Under the pieces are notes generated by a model. The model was not told the origin of the DNA. It worked only from the letters and a program-made list of their open reading frames with translations, and made no database searches. Shown here in pieces: positions 34,110 through 42,335 of a stretch of DNA of 64,000 nt (positions are counted from its first letter, which is position 1; each line of letters starts with the position of its first letter). Position numbers and translations under genes: made by a program. The DNA is from an uncultured bacterium. GTDB taxonomy: Bacteria > Verrucomicrobiota > Verrucomicrobiia > CAIQCK01. The DNA is taken from NCBI GenBank assembly GCA_903870275.1, contig CAIQCK010000031.1, positions 39,624 to 103,623 of the forward strand, given 5' to 3'.

Positions 34110-35144
34110 ATGAAAACAAAAGCGGCGGTATTGCATGGATTGAAGGATGTCCGGTTGCAGGAGGTGGAGTTGCCTCCGCTCGCGCCGGGCGAGGTGATGG
34201 TGCGGGTGAAGGCCGCGCTGACGTGCGGGACGGACCGCAAAATGTATTTGCGCGGTCATCCGAAGTTCAAGCCGCCGTTCATCTTCGGGCATGAGTTCAC
34301 GGGCGAGGTGGTGGAGGTGGGCGCGGGCGTGGAGCGGTTTCGGCCGGGAATGCGCGTGGCGGCGGTGAACTCGGCGCCGTGCAACCAGTGTTACTGGTGC
34401 AAGGTGGGCAACCAAAGCATGTGCGAGAACATGTTCTTGCAACTGAGCGGGGCGTTTGCGGAATACGCCATCATTCCCGCGCCGATAGTGGCGCAGAACA
34501 CGGTGGAGATTCCGGCGCATGTGACGTATCGGCAGGCGGCGTTGTTGGAGCCGCTGGCGTGCGTCGTGCACGGCGTGGAGCGCAGCGGCATCCGGCTCGG
34601 CGACACGGTGGTGGTGATCGGCGCGGGGCCGATTGGGTTGTTCTTCAACAGCCTGGTGCATCTGAAGGGCGCGCGGGTGATCGCGGCGGACATGAAGGCG
34701 GAACGGCTGGCGGTGGCCAAGGCCCTCGGCGCGCACGAGACGATTGACCTCTCGAAGGTGTCCGATCCGGTGGCGGCGATTCGCGAGCGGACGGAGGGCG
34801 GGCGCGGCGTGGACGTGGCCATCGAGGCGGTGGGATTGCCGGAGGTGTGGCAGACGGCGATTGCGACGGTGCGCAAGGGCGGCATCGCGAATCTGTTTGG
34901 CGGCTGCGCGTCCGGGACGAAGATCACCGTGGACACGGGGTTGATTCACTACAACGAGGTGACGATCAAGGGCGTGTTCCATTTCACGCCGGAATACGTG
35001 CGCCGGGCGATGAACCTGATCGCGCAGGGCGCGATAAACACCGACGTGTTTGTGACGCACGAGTTTCCGCTGAGCCGCATCTCGGAGGCCATCGAGTATT
35101 TGGTGAACCAGGTGGGCATCAAGATTTCCATCAAACCGGACTGA
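34110..35144 (+). CDS. zinc-type medium-chain dehydrogenase (alcohol dehydrogenase-like) 1
   Basis: 344 aa. Catalytic-zinc residues: Cys in TCGTDRKMY (about residue 39), His-Glu in GHEFTGEVVEVGAG (about 60). The structural-zinc loop has CNQCYWCKVGNQSMC with four cysteines. The nucleotide-binding motif is VVVIGAGPIGLFF (about 170-182), with NAD(H) likely because an acidic residue follows the next strand (AADMKAERL). Similar to threonine dehydrogenase/sorbitol dehydrogenase-type enzymes; substrate unknown. A second, related MDR gene follows 9 nt later, so the pair may act on one pathway, for example oxidation of a sugar or polyol. Confidence 0.9.
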   Translation: MKTKAAVLHGLKDVRLQEVELPPLAPGEVMVRVKAALTCGTDRKMYLRGHPKFKPPFIFGHEFTGEVVEVGAGVERFRPGMRVAAVNSAPCNQCYWCKVGNQSMCENMFLQLSGAFAEYAIIPAPIVAQNTVEIPAHVTYRQAALLEPLACVVHGVERSGIRLGDTVVVIGAGPIGLFFNSLVHLKGARVIAADMKAERLAVAKALGAHETIDLSKVSDPVAAIRERTEGGRGVDVAIEAVGLPEVWQTAIATVRKGGIANLFGGCASGTKITVDTGLIHYNEVTIKGVFHFTPEYVRRAMNLIAQGAINTDVFVTHEFPLSRISEAIEYLVNQVGIKISIKPD

Positions 35145-35153
35145 GGTGACACG

Positions 35154-36176
35154 TTGAAAGCGCTTGTCAAAATCGGCCGGGGCGAGAACGACATCGAGCT
35201 GCGCGAAGTGCCGGAACCGGTGTGCGGGCCGGGGCAGGTGAAGATTCGCGTCCGGGCGGTGGGCATTTGCGGGACGGATATCCACGGTCATCCGAGCTTG
35301 CGCCCGCCGGTGATCCTTGGCCACGAGCTGGCCGGCGACATTGTGGAAGTGGGCGCGGGCGTCACGGCGCGGAAGATCGGCGAGCGGGTCACGTCCGAGA
35401 CGACCGCTTCGATCTGCGGCAAGTGCAAGTTTTGCGCGACAGAAGACTACAGCCTCTGCATCGAGCGGAAAGGCATTGCCACGAAAGCCGAGGGGGCGTT
35501 CACGGATTACCTGGTCATTCGCGAGCCGAGCGTGCATCCGCTGCCCGACCACGTCACCTACAAGGCGGGCGCGATTTGCGAACTGCTCGCCTGCGCGACG
35601 CACGCAGTGATGGAGCAGGGGACGGTTGCGCCGGGCGAGGTGGTGCTCGTGATGGGGCCGGGGCCGCTCGGTTTGTTGTGCGCGCAAGTGGTGAAGGCAT
35701 GCGGCGCGCGGGCGGTGGTGGCCGGCATGGGCAAGGACAAGTCCCGTCTCGAACTCGCCGCAAGGCTCGGCGCGGAGCGGACGGTGAACGTGGAAACGGA
35801 AGATCTGAAGGAAGTCGGCCGCTCGATGACCGGCGGCTACGGTTTCGACGTGGCCTTCGAATGCGCGGGGGTGCCGCCCGCCGTCACCGCGGCCATCGCG
35901 ACGGTGCGGACGCGCGGGCGGTTCATCCAGGCGGGCATTCTCCACAAGGACGTGGCGCTGAATTTCGAGGACCTCTTCTTCGTGCGCGAGATCAGCCTGA
36001 TCGGGTCGCACACGCAGAAGCCCAGCTCGTGGCGCAAAGCGCTAGCGTTGCTGGCGGAGCGAAAGGTGGACTTGGAGGCGTTGGTGACTCGGCAACTGCC
36101 ATTGAGCCGCTGGCTCGAGGGCTTCGACATGGCCCGCCGCGGCGACGCGATCAAGGTGGTGTTGACGCCGGACTAG
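35154..36176 (+). CDS. zinc-type medium-chain dehydrogenase (sorbitol/threonine dehydrogenase-like) 2
   Basis: 340 aa from a TTG start with GAGGTG 5 nt upstream. Catalytic-zinc Cys in GICGTDIHGH, HE in GHELAGDIVEVGAG, structural-zinc cysteines in CGKCKFCATEDYSLC. NAD-binding GPGPLGLLCAQVV near residues 165-178. 'ASICGKCKFC..G.ATKAEGAFTDYLVI' resembles sorbitol/galactitol dehydrogenases. It shares about a third of residues by eye with the preceding enzyme, so they are old paralogues and not a recent tandem duplication. Substrate unknown. Confidence 0.9.
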   Translation: MKALVKIGRGENDIELREVPEPVCGPGQVKIRVRAVGICGTDIHGHPSLRPPVILGHELAGDIVEVGAGVTARKIGERVTSETTASICGKCKFCATEDYSLCIERKGIATKAEGAFTDYLVIREPSVHPLPDHVTYKAGAICELLACATHAVMEQGTVAPGEVVLVMGPGPLGLLCAQVVKACGARAVVAGMGKDKSRLELAARLGAERTVNVETEDLKEVGRSMTGGYGFDVAFECAGVPPAVTAAIATVRTRGRFIQAGILHKDVALNFEDLFFVREISLIGSHTQKPSSWRKALALLAERKVDLEALVTRQLPLSRWLEGFDMARRGDAIKVVLTPD

Positions 36177-36224
36177 AAGCGGCGCAACTTCCGGTGTTTT
36201 GCAACACCTGTTCCAAGTCAAACC

Positions 36225-37520
36225 ATGACCGAGAAAAATCAGCAACCAGTGCCGATGACACCGGAGTCGGTCGCCAAGACAGGCATGTCGTTGACCCAGA
36301 TTTGCGATCTGGTTCTCAGGATTCTCCACGCCCGGAACGAACTGACGGCGCAGGAAATCGTGATGGAGATTTGCCTGCCCTACCAACCGATCATCAAAGA
36401 AGTCATCGAGCGGTTGTTGAAAGACCAGCTCATTGTCCGGCCGGGCATGCGTGGCATCGGGGAGATGGGGTTTCTTTACGCGCTGACCCAAAACGGACTG
36501 ACGCGCGTGCGGGAGTTGGTGGATTACAACAGCTATGCCGGCCCCGCGCCGGTGGCGTTGGCGGAGTATCGCGCGGTGGTTGAGGGTTTGAATGACTTCA
36601 AGCGGCCGGTGGATGACGAACAAATCCAGAAGGTGCTTCAGCACATGGTGGTGAGCAAAGAGTTGATGGACGAAATCGGGCCGGCGGCCAACAGCGGGCG
36701 CTCCATCTTCCTGTATGGACATCCCGGCAACGGCAAGACCCTCCTGGCCGAAGCGATCAGTTGGGTGCAGAACTACGACGTGTTTGTGCCGCACGCCATC
36801 CAGGTGGAGGGCAACATTGTCCGCGTGTTCGACCCACTGAATCACGACCCGATCGCAAACCACCTGAATGACCCGGACCGTCCGCAGCCGCGCGTCGGCG
36901 ATCCGGACCAACGCTGGGTGCGTTGCCGGCCGCCGAGAGTCATGGTGGGCGGCGAGCTGACGCTGGACATGCTGGAGTTGGTTTACGACCCGAAGTCGAG
37001 AACCTACGAGGCGCCGCCGCAGATCAAGGCCAACAACGGCACGTTCATCATCGACGACTTCGGCCGCCAGCGCGTGCAGCCGCGCGAACTCTTGAACCGC
37101 TGGACGGTGCCGCTGGAAAAGCGTCTGGATTACCTGCCGCTGGTGCGCGGCAAGAAGGTGGAGTTCCCCTTCGATGTGACAGTTGTCTTTTGCACGAATC
37201 TCGAGCCCAAGGACTTGGTGGACGAAGCGTTCCTGCGACGCATCCATCACAAGATCAAGGTGGACGACCCCACGCCCGCGCAGTTCCGCGAGATTTTTGA
37301 GCGCGTCTGCCGGAGCCAGAAAGTGGAGTTCAATGAAGAGGGATTTGCCTACCTGATCGACGAACACTACAAGAAAGCCCGTCGCTCCTTCCGCGCCGTG
37401 CATCCGCGGGATTTGATGAACCAGATCATTGAGGTTGCGGTCTTTCGAAAGGTCAGACCGGCGCTGGAGCCGGACCTGATTGACTGCGCCTGCCGCTCCT
37501 ACTTTGTCAGTTTTCACTGA
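36225..37520 (+). CDS. AAA-type ATPase with N-terminal winged-helix domain
   Basis: 431 aa. Residues about 25-100 look like a winged helix (LTAQEIVMEICLPYQPIIKEVIERLLKDQLI, then a GEMGFLYALT strand). An AAA module follows: Walker A GHPGNGKT (165-172), an insert with two conserved-looking charged stretches, Walker B GTFIIDDFGR (about 272-281), sensor-like FCTNLEPKDLVDEAFLRRI with a putative arginine finger, and a helical C-terminal lid. This architecture is annotated elsewhere only as 'ATPase'; no function is established. It stands alone between a dehydrogenase and the convergent CCA gene (7-nt overlap at the 3' ends). Confidence 0.8.
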   Translation: MTEKNQQPVPMTPESVAKTGMSLTQICDLVLRILHARNELTAQEIVMEICLPYQPIIKEVIERLLKDQLIVRPGMRGIGEMGFLYALTQNGLTRVRELVDYNSYAGPAPVALAEYRAVVEGLNDFKRPVDDEQIQKVLQHMVVSKELMDEIGPAANSGRSIFLYGHPGNGKTLLAEAISWVQNYDVFVPHAIQVEGNIVRVFDPLNHDPIANHLNDPDRPQPRVGDPDQRWVRCRPPRVMVGGELTLDMLELVYDPKSRTYEAPPQIKANNGTFIIDDFGRQRVQPRELLNRWTVPLEKRLDYLPLVRGKKVEFPFDVTVVFCTNLEPKDLVDEAFLRRIHHKIKVDDPTPAQFREIFERVCRSQKVEFNEEGFAYLIDEHYKKARRSFRAVHPRDLMNQIIEVAVFRKVRPALEPDLIDCACRSYFVSFH

Positions 37521-38824
37521 CCGAGGCGCTGCCGCGCCCACGCGAGTGCCTCGTCGCGGGTGCGGAGTTTCTCTTCGAGTTGCAGCTCGCGCGCCTCGCG
37601 CAGGAGCGCGCCCATGTCCGGGCCGGGCGTCATCCCCATCGCCAGCAGGTCGTCACCGGTGATTAACGGCGGTGGCTCGGCCACGGCCGGTGGCATTTCC
37701 ACGCGCGCGTTCTTCATGAACTCGAAGTTCGTCAGATCGCCGTGACTGCTGGCGCAGTCGAGCCGGTGCAGTTCCAGTTCGTCGGCAAACGTCGGCCGCG
37801 CCAGCAGGCGCTTCAGCTTCGCTTTCCGCATCTCGGTGGCGTGGCGGAACATCATGTGGTTCTCCACGCACGCGACGATCTGTTCGATCTCATCGTTGGA
37901 AAACCGCAGCCGCCGCAGGAGCGCCTCGGCCATGCGCGCGCCCACAGCGTCGTGCTCGTTGAACCGGATGCGGTCGGGCGCGCGTTGGAACGTCGGCGGT
38001 TTGCCGATGTCGTGCAACAGCGCCGCAAACGCAAGCGTGACCGATGGGTCGCGCAGGCCGTCCATCATCAGGCAGGTATGAACGAACACGTCGCCCTCCG
38101 GGTGAAATTGCGGCGGCTGTTCGCAGCCTTTCATCGCGGCGACCTCCGGCAGCACGACGGCCAGCAGCCAGCTCTGGTCCAGCAGGCGCAGCCCGCGGCC
38201 GGCGTTGGGACGGGTGAAGGTTTTGATCAACTCATCGCGGATGCGCTCGGCGCTGACGACGGCGACCTGTGGCGCCATCTGCTGAATCGCGCGGAAGGTT
38301 TCCGGCTCGATGTCGTAGCCGAGATTGCTGGCGAAACGGATCGCGCGCAGCATCCGCAGCTTGTCCTCGGTGAAGCGCGCCGTCGCGTCGCCGATGCAGC
38401 GCACCACGCGCCGCTCGATGTCCGCACGCCCGCCGATGTAGTCCAACACGCGCTCCCCGACGGGATCGTAGAAGAGGCCGTTCATCGTGAAGTCGCGCCG
38501 CTGCGCGTCGGCTTCGGGCGTGGAGAACGTCACCGAGACCGGCCGGCGTCCGTCCTCGTAGCCGTCGTCGCTGCGGAACGTGGCCACCTCGAACGTCACG
38601 TCCTCCAGCAGCACCAGCACGACGCCGAACTGCGCGCCGACCTCGAACGTCTTTCGAAAAAGCGCCCGCACCTGTTCCGGCCTGGCGTCGGTGACCACGT
38701 CGTAGTCGTGCGGCGGCACGGCGCGCAGCATGTCGCGCACGCAGCCGCCGGCGAACAACGCCGTGTGGCCCGCCGCGCGCAGCGTGCGCACGATGTCGAG
38801 CGCGAGTTGGCGTTTGTCGGTCAT
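37514..38824 (-). CDS. cca: CCA tRNA nucleotidyltransferase, HD-domain type
   Basis: 436 aa. The nucleotidyltransferase head has FAGGCVRDMLR (about residues 25-34) and the metal pair in HDYDVVTDA; RRDFTMNGL and the RMLRAIRFA helix follow as in class II CCA/poly(A) polymerases. An HD domain comes after (LLHDIGKPPTF about 265-275; H in FNEHDAVGARMAEALL). It adds or repairs the 3' CCA of tRNAs in the cytoplasm. CCA versus poly(A) specificity is not fixed by motif; the HD fusion favours CCA-adding/repair. A -10 box lies 8 nt upstream of the ATG. Confidence 0.9.
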   Translation of the reverse strand: MTDKRQLALDIVRTLRAAGHTALFAGGCVRDMLRAVPPHDYDVVTDARPEQVRALFRKTFEVGAQFGVVLVLLEDVTFEVATFRSDDGYEDGRRPVSVTFSTPEADAQRRDFTMNGLFYDPVGERVLDYIGGRADIERRVVRCIGDATARFTEDKLRMLRAIRFASNLGYDIEPETFRAIQQMAPQVAVVSAERIRDELIKTFTRPNAGRGLRLLDQSWLLAVVLPEVAAMKGCEQPPQFHPEGDVFVHTCLMMDGLRDPSVTLAFAALLHDIGKPPTFQRAPDRIRFNEHDAVGARMAEALLRRLRFSNDEIEQIVACVENHMMFRHATEMRKAKLKRLLARPTFADELELHRLDCASSHGDLTNFEFMKNARVEMPPAVAEPPPLITGDDLLAMGMTPGPDMGALLREARELQLEEKLRTRDEALAWARQRLGQ

Positions 38825-38832
38825 GGCAGCGC

Positions 38833-38861
38833 ACTATAAGGCTGGCGTTGGCGCCCCACAA
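38833..38861 (-). promoter_or_regulatory. promoter of the CCA gene
   Basis: On the minus strand TTGTGG (38856-38861) and TATAGT (38833-38838), 17-bp spacer. The ATG at 38824 is 8 nt downstream, so the mRNA would be leaderless or have 1-2 nt. Confidence 0.5.
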
Positions 38862-38882
38862 GGAAGCGAACGCCGCGGACCA

Positions 38883-39983
38883 TTACTCCTCCGGCGCGGC
38901 TTGGATCTGCGCCATGCTCGGATGCGTCCGCTCAAAGAACAGATACACCACGCCGCCGACGACGCTGAAAAACAGCGACACCGCGAAGCTTAGCAGCGAC
39001 AGCAGCAGTGCCTTCTCACTCGGCACACCGCCCACCCCGAACGCCGCCACGAACAACCCTTCCCGCACGCCCAGTCCGTTGATGGTGACCGGCACCGCGG
39101 CGATGCAGTTGATCGCCGGCACCATCACAAAATAAAACCCGAGGTTGACCTCGATGCCCAGGCTCTTGCCGAAGCAAATGGCGCTGAGGATGAGCGAGAA
39201 GTGCGTCACCAGCGCCAGCAGAAACGTCTTGATCAGCGCCGGTTTGTGCGCGGCGTAGGCCTGATACGCGCCGATCATCTTCTTGATGTTCGCGCGGACG
39301 CCGGCAAACCGCTCCGACCACCGGTCGAGTTGTTCCTCGCTGAAAAACTTTTTCCAGAACTGCCGCTTGTGGCCTTGGTGGAATACCCGCTCGCGCCAGT
39401 CGTGCAGAAATTTCCCCAGCCCCGGCCAGAAGCCGACGAACAGGCAGACCAACAGCACGCCCAGAATGCTCAGTACGCTCACCGCCATCGGTTTCAACTG
39501 CTTGTTGCCGAACAGCAGATGCAGGTTCGCCAGCATCATCACCGCCGCCACCGCGAACAACCCGATCAGCCCGATCAGCCGGTCAATGATGATCGTCATC
39601 ACCGCCTCGGCCTTCTTGTGATGCGTCTCCTGCGCCGCGTAGTAGGCCTTCACCACGTCGCCGCCCGTGGAGCCGAGCATGAACGAGTTGAAAAAGTGGC
39701 CGATGAAAAACAACTCCGTCGCCCGCCAGAAACTCAGCTCGATGTGTTGCACGCGCAGGATGATCTGCCACCGCTGGATGTTCACCAGACAGATGAACGC
39801 GAACAACGCCACGCCGCCGAGCAGCCAGAGCGGGTCGGGCGTGGTCAGGTCGTGCCAGAGTTTGGCCGCGCCCACCGTCCACGGATGCTCCGGGTTTTCT
39901 TTTTCAAAGATGGCTTTGAAAATGAAATAGAGAATCCCCGCGCTCACCCCGCAGCGCAGCAGAATACCGAGATGTTTTTTCAT
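38883..39983 (-). CDS. lysylphosphatidylglycerol synthase-like/UPF0104 flippase-like membrane protein
   Basis: 366 aa with about eight helices: a first one at MKKHLGILLRCGVSAGILYFIFK, then WLLGGVALFAFICLVNIQRWQIILR, and the family block FFIGHFFNSFMLGSTGGDVVKAYY with RLIGLIGLFAVAAVMM. The C-terminal helices carry 'AINCIAAVPVTINGLGVREGLFV', where VPVTINGLGVREG is the MprF/AglD-type signature. These membrane proteins flip lipids or polyprenyl glycolipids; substrate unknown. Starts at the only good ATG that begins the first helix. Confidence 0.85.
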   Translation of the reverse strand: MKKHLGILLRCGVSAGILYFIFKAIFEKENPEHPWTVGAAKLWHDLTTPDPLWLLGGVALFAFICLVNIQRWQIILRVQHIELSFWRATELFFIGHFFNSFMLGSTGGDVVKAYYAAQETHHKKAEAVMTIIIDRLIGLIGLFAVAAVMMLANLHLLFGNKQLKPMAVSVLSILGVLLVCLFVGFWPGLGKFLHDWRERVFHQGHKRQFWKKFFSEEQLDRWSERFAGVRANIKKMIGAYQAYAAHKPALIKTFLLALVTHFSLILSAICFGKSLGIEVNLGFYFVMVPAINCIAAVPVTINGLGVREGLFVAAFGVGGVPSEKALLLSLLSFAVSLFFSVVGGVVYLFFERTHPSMAQIQAAPEE

Positions 39984-40105
39984 GCGGGTCGGTCCGCCAT
40001 ACCCCGCCACAATAAAAGCGCCATCCCCAGAGTCAAGGCCGGAGTCCGCGCGAGGGGAGGGGAAGCCATGGATGAACCCGGCGCGGCGGAGCCGCAACCC
40101 AATGG

Positions 40106-40188
40106 GGTGGGGCGAGACTCCGTCGAGCCTCCTTCTTGAGCGTGTCGGGCTTTCAGACTGCGGAGGCTCGACGGAGTCTCGCCCCACC
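40106..40188. repeat. perfect 27-bp inverted repeat (third REP-like family)
   Basis: Arms at 40106-40132 (GGTGGGGCGAGACTC...) and 40162-40188 (the exact reverse complement) with a 29-nt loop. The loop includes no gene. Single copy in this window. Near the 5' side of the flippase-like gene, in an intergenic zone (39984-41167) that otherwise holds only repeats. Confidence 0.85.
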
Positions 40189-40400
40189 GACCATAAATCT
40201 TCGCAGCCTGCGAGGACCCTTCGACATTGTAGTACGGATGCACACGGATGGGAGGATGGGCTGCGGGCCGCGTGCCCGCGCAAAACGTGGCCAGCCTCGC
40301 GCGGCGGTCCCTTTCGGTGGATCGCGTTCTCCGAACGCGATTGCCATCGGCATCACCGCTTTGGGAACTCAACCGGATTGGGTCATGGAGTTGTAACATC

Positions 40401-40842
40401 GGGTCGGATTCAGTCGGATCGAGTCAGATCGGGCCGGATGGCTGCATCTCTCCGGGAGCCAGTTTCGGCGCTCTGGCCTCGGATGGAACTGCCTGCCGTG
40501 CAAGGTCTTGTCTGTTTCGATCCGGCGTGTTTGGCTTCGTTTTGTCTCGTCTCAACATCGGGCTTTTTCACAAGACCCTGCCACCACGTGGATTGCATGT
40601 TTTCATTTGGGTTCGTTTCGTAAAAACAGGTTTCATCACCAACACCGAAGCGGCTCGAAATGTTCATATTCCTGTGGAAAAACGATGTTCTTCGGTTTTG
40701 GTCGCGCTCATCATTTGGGTTCGTTTTGCAAAGTTCTTCCACGTTCGAGGTGCCGGTTGCCGCCCGCCTTTGGCTTTCGCCTTCTCTTTTCATCATCGGG
40801 GAGTATATAGCAAATTCTCTATAATGTCAAGAGAAATTTGCT
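40401..40842 (-). repeat. promoter-headed dispersed repeat, copy B (inverted to copy A)
   Basis: About 440 bp on the minus strand: head AGCAAATTTCTCTTGACATTATAG, promoter TTGACA-17-TATACT, a short variable part (about 85 nt), the conserved core with the AAACGAACCCAAAT motifs, and the tail of GATCTGAC/GATCCGAC/AATCCGAC units. The head is itself palindromic: AGCAAATTtCTCT pairs with AGAGAATTTGCT, so the -35 region lies in a near-perfect inverted repeat. An open frame of 128 codons (40410-40796) begins 5 nt after the -10 box, but the equivalent start in copy A is out of frame with the core, and changes are not biased to third positions. I therefore read the element as noncoding DNA or RNA. Confidence 0.8.
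40802..40830 (-). promoter_or_regulatory. near-consensus sigma-70 promoter in repeat copy B
   Basis: Minus strand TTGACA (40825-40830), 17-bp spacer, TATACT (40802-40807): the best promoter match in the window, in a stretch of low GC. Overlapped by a near-palindrome that could bind a regulator. Confidence 0.7.
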
Positions 40843-40874
40843 GTTTGTTCCGGGTGTCCCGCTGGGCCGCGGAT

Positions 40875-41012
40875 TTCACCGCAGAGGCGCCGGGGGGGCG
40901 CGGAAAACGGACGGCTTGGGTCACGCCAGGACGCAAAGGCGCAAAGCCCTTGGCGGCTTCGCGTCTTTGCGTGAGCCAGTCATCTCCGCGCTCTCTGCGC
41001 CTCTGCGGTGAA
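40875..41012. repeat. CACCGCAGAG palindromic element, copy 1
   Basis: Outer arms TTCACCGCAGAGGCGCC (from 40875) and GCGCCTCTGCGGTGAA (to 41012); nested inner arms around TCACGCCAGGACGCAAAGG (from 40921) and CGCGTCTTTGCGTGA (to 40974). The element folds into two nested imperfect hairpins. Copy 2, in the same orientation, is at 41818-41975, on the other side of one gene. Confidence 0.85.
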
Positions 41013-41167
41013 CTTTAGTCTTCTCCCGTCAAAAACCTCTTGCCGACGCCAACTCACGCTGGGATGATGCCGCCGAGGAGAAAGCCGCAAGCCTGATGGA
41101 TTCCGCGCCTGTGCCCTCCTTGTGCCGAACGCAGCAAAACAAAAAAATGACGCCGAGAGTTCCTTCC

Positions 41168-41800
41168 ATGAAAAAGACCCTGTTCCTTCCCGTGTTGATG
41201 ATGCTGTCGGTGGCCGTGTCCGCCGCTCCGGTCAGCTTCCCCGAGCATAATTTTTCCATCGAAACGCCCGCGGGCTGGACGGCCATCAACGACATACCAA
41301 AACCCATGCTGGCGGCTTACCAGAATGCCGACGGCTCCAAGAAAATGCTGCTCCTCGTGCAAAAGCTCGCGGGCGCGCAGCGCGCGCTGACCAATTCCCA
41401 ATTCCTCGATGGCATGAAGAAGGGGATGGCCCGCCAGGGTATGGTGCTGGATTCGGAACAGCCGGGGACGATCCAGGGGCTGCCCTCGATCACGGTGACC
41501 GGCCATTTGCCCACGGGCATCACGCTTACCGCCCATGTGGTCGGGGCGGGTGACAAGATGTATGTGATGCAGGCGGTCCTGGCGCCGGGAATCGCTGCCG
41601 CGACGGACAGTGAGGTGCAGTCTGTGGTCCAGAGCTTCAAGTTCCTGACGCCCGTTCCGGCGTTGGCGGAATCCAGCGACTCGGATGCCGTGGCTTTTCG
41701 CGTCGGCTTTATCATCGGCGTGGTGCTCGTCTTGACGATCGTCGTCGTTGGCGTGGTGTTCATCATCAAGCGCGTCGCGTTCAGCAAACCGAAAGCCTGA
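41168..41800 (+). CDS. secreted or membrane-anchored hypothetical protein with C-terminal helix
   Basis: 210 aa from the ATG at 41168, which opens a signal peptide (MKKTLFLPVLMMLSVAVSAAP). A mainly beta domain follows (FPEHNFSIETPAGWTAI, as in small periplasmic lipoprotein-like domains that start with 'F.i..P.gW', then VVGAGDKMYVMQAV). The C-terminal helix FRVGFIIGVVLVLTIVVVGVVFIIKRVAF gives a membrane anchor with a short basic cytoplasmic tail. No enzyme motif. Longer in-frame readings upstream lack a signal-peptide context. Bracketed by two direct copies of the CACCGCAGAG element. Confidence 0.75.
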   Translation: MKKTLFLPVLMMLSVAVSAAPVSFPEHNFSIETPAGWTAINDIPKPMLAAYQNADGSKKMLLLVQKLAGAQRALTNSQFLDGMKKGMARQGMVLDSEQPGTIQGLPSITVTGHLPTGITLTAHVVGAGDKMYVMQAVLAPGIAAATDSEVQSVVQSFKFLTPVPALAESSDSDAVAFRVGFIIGVVLVLTIVVVGVVFIIKRVAFSKPKA

Positions 41801-41817
41801 GACCCCGACGAACGGAT

Positions 41818-41975
41818 TTCACCGCAGAGACGCCGAGGACGCGGAGGACAGACAGCTTGTGTCACGCCAAGACGCAAAGGCGCAAAGCACCTTGGCGGCT
41901 TCGCGTCTTTGCGTGAGCCAATAATCTCCGCGCCCTCTGCGCCGCCGTTCTGACGGGGCAAGCCTCTGCGGTGAA
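41818..41975. repeat. CACCGCAGAG palindromic element, copy 2
   Basis: Same layout as the copy at 40875-41012. The right outer arm is interrupted by about 20 nt (GTTCTGACGGGGCAAG part) before CCTCTGCGGTGAA. The inner arms (ACGCCAAGACGCAAAGGCGC; CTTCGCGTCTTTGCGTGA) are close to those of copy 1. It starts 17 nt after the stop of the gene at 41800. Confidence 0.85.
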
Positions 41976-42078
41976 TTTCCTCCGCCTCCCGTCAAAAAAA
42001 CCGCTTGCTGCCATTGCCCGCGAGGCGGACAATCCCGGCCGGCGTTGGAACCGCAGTCAGTCGGCCAGGGACACGAGC

Positions 42079-42240
42079 ATGAACGGACGGGAACAGAGAA
42101 TGTGGGAACGGATGGCGCTCGCCATCGGCCTCGCGCTCGAACACCCTCCGGAAGGTTTTGACCTCTGCTTCGGCGACTCCTCCAACGGCGGGGCCGCCTA
42201 TTCCGCCACCATCGCCATCCCAAGGCGGGAGGGAAAGTGA
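42079..42240 (+). CDS. possible 53-aa protein
   Basis: Reading MNGREQRMWERMALAIGLALEHPPEG with a C-terminal FGDSSNGGAAYSATIAIPRRE. AGGGA lies 7 nt before the ATG. No family recognised, no signal or membrane segment. It could be a true small protein or the leftover of a longer gene lost between repeats; weak support. Confidence 0.35.
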   Translation: MNGREQRMWERMALAIGLALEHPPEGFDLCFGDSSNGGAAYSATIAIPRREGK

Positions 42241-42247
42241 GGGTGAT

Positions 42248-42313
42248 TGTAGCGGCGGTCTCTGACCGCCGATGATTGATAATGATAACCGGCGCTCACA
42301 GAGCGCCGCTACA
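42248..42313. repeat. inverted REP pair
   Basis: Plus copy at 42248-42272 (stem CGGCGGTC/GACCGCCG, loop TCT) and minus copy at 42289-42313 of the GCTC/GAGC stem type. GTAG feet point outward. It begins 7 nt after the possible small gene and ends 22 nt before the next gene. Confidence 0.92.
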
Positions 42314-42335
42314 GAAACAAAAACTCACTTAGCGC

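Noticed and set aside
40410..40796. 128-aa frame in repeat B as a real protein
   Set aside because: Substitutions relative to copy A are not biased to third codon positions and the start is not preserved in frame in copy A.
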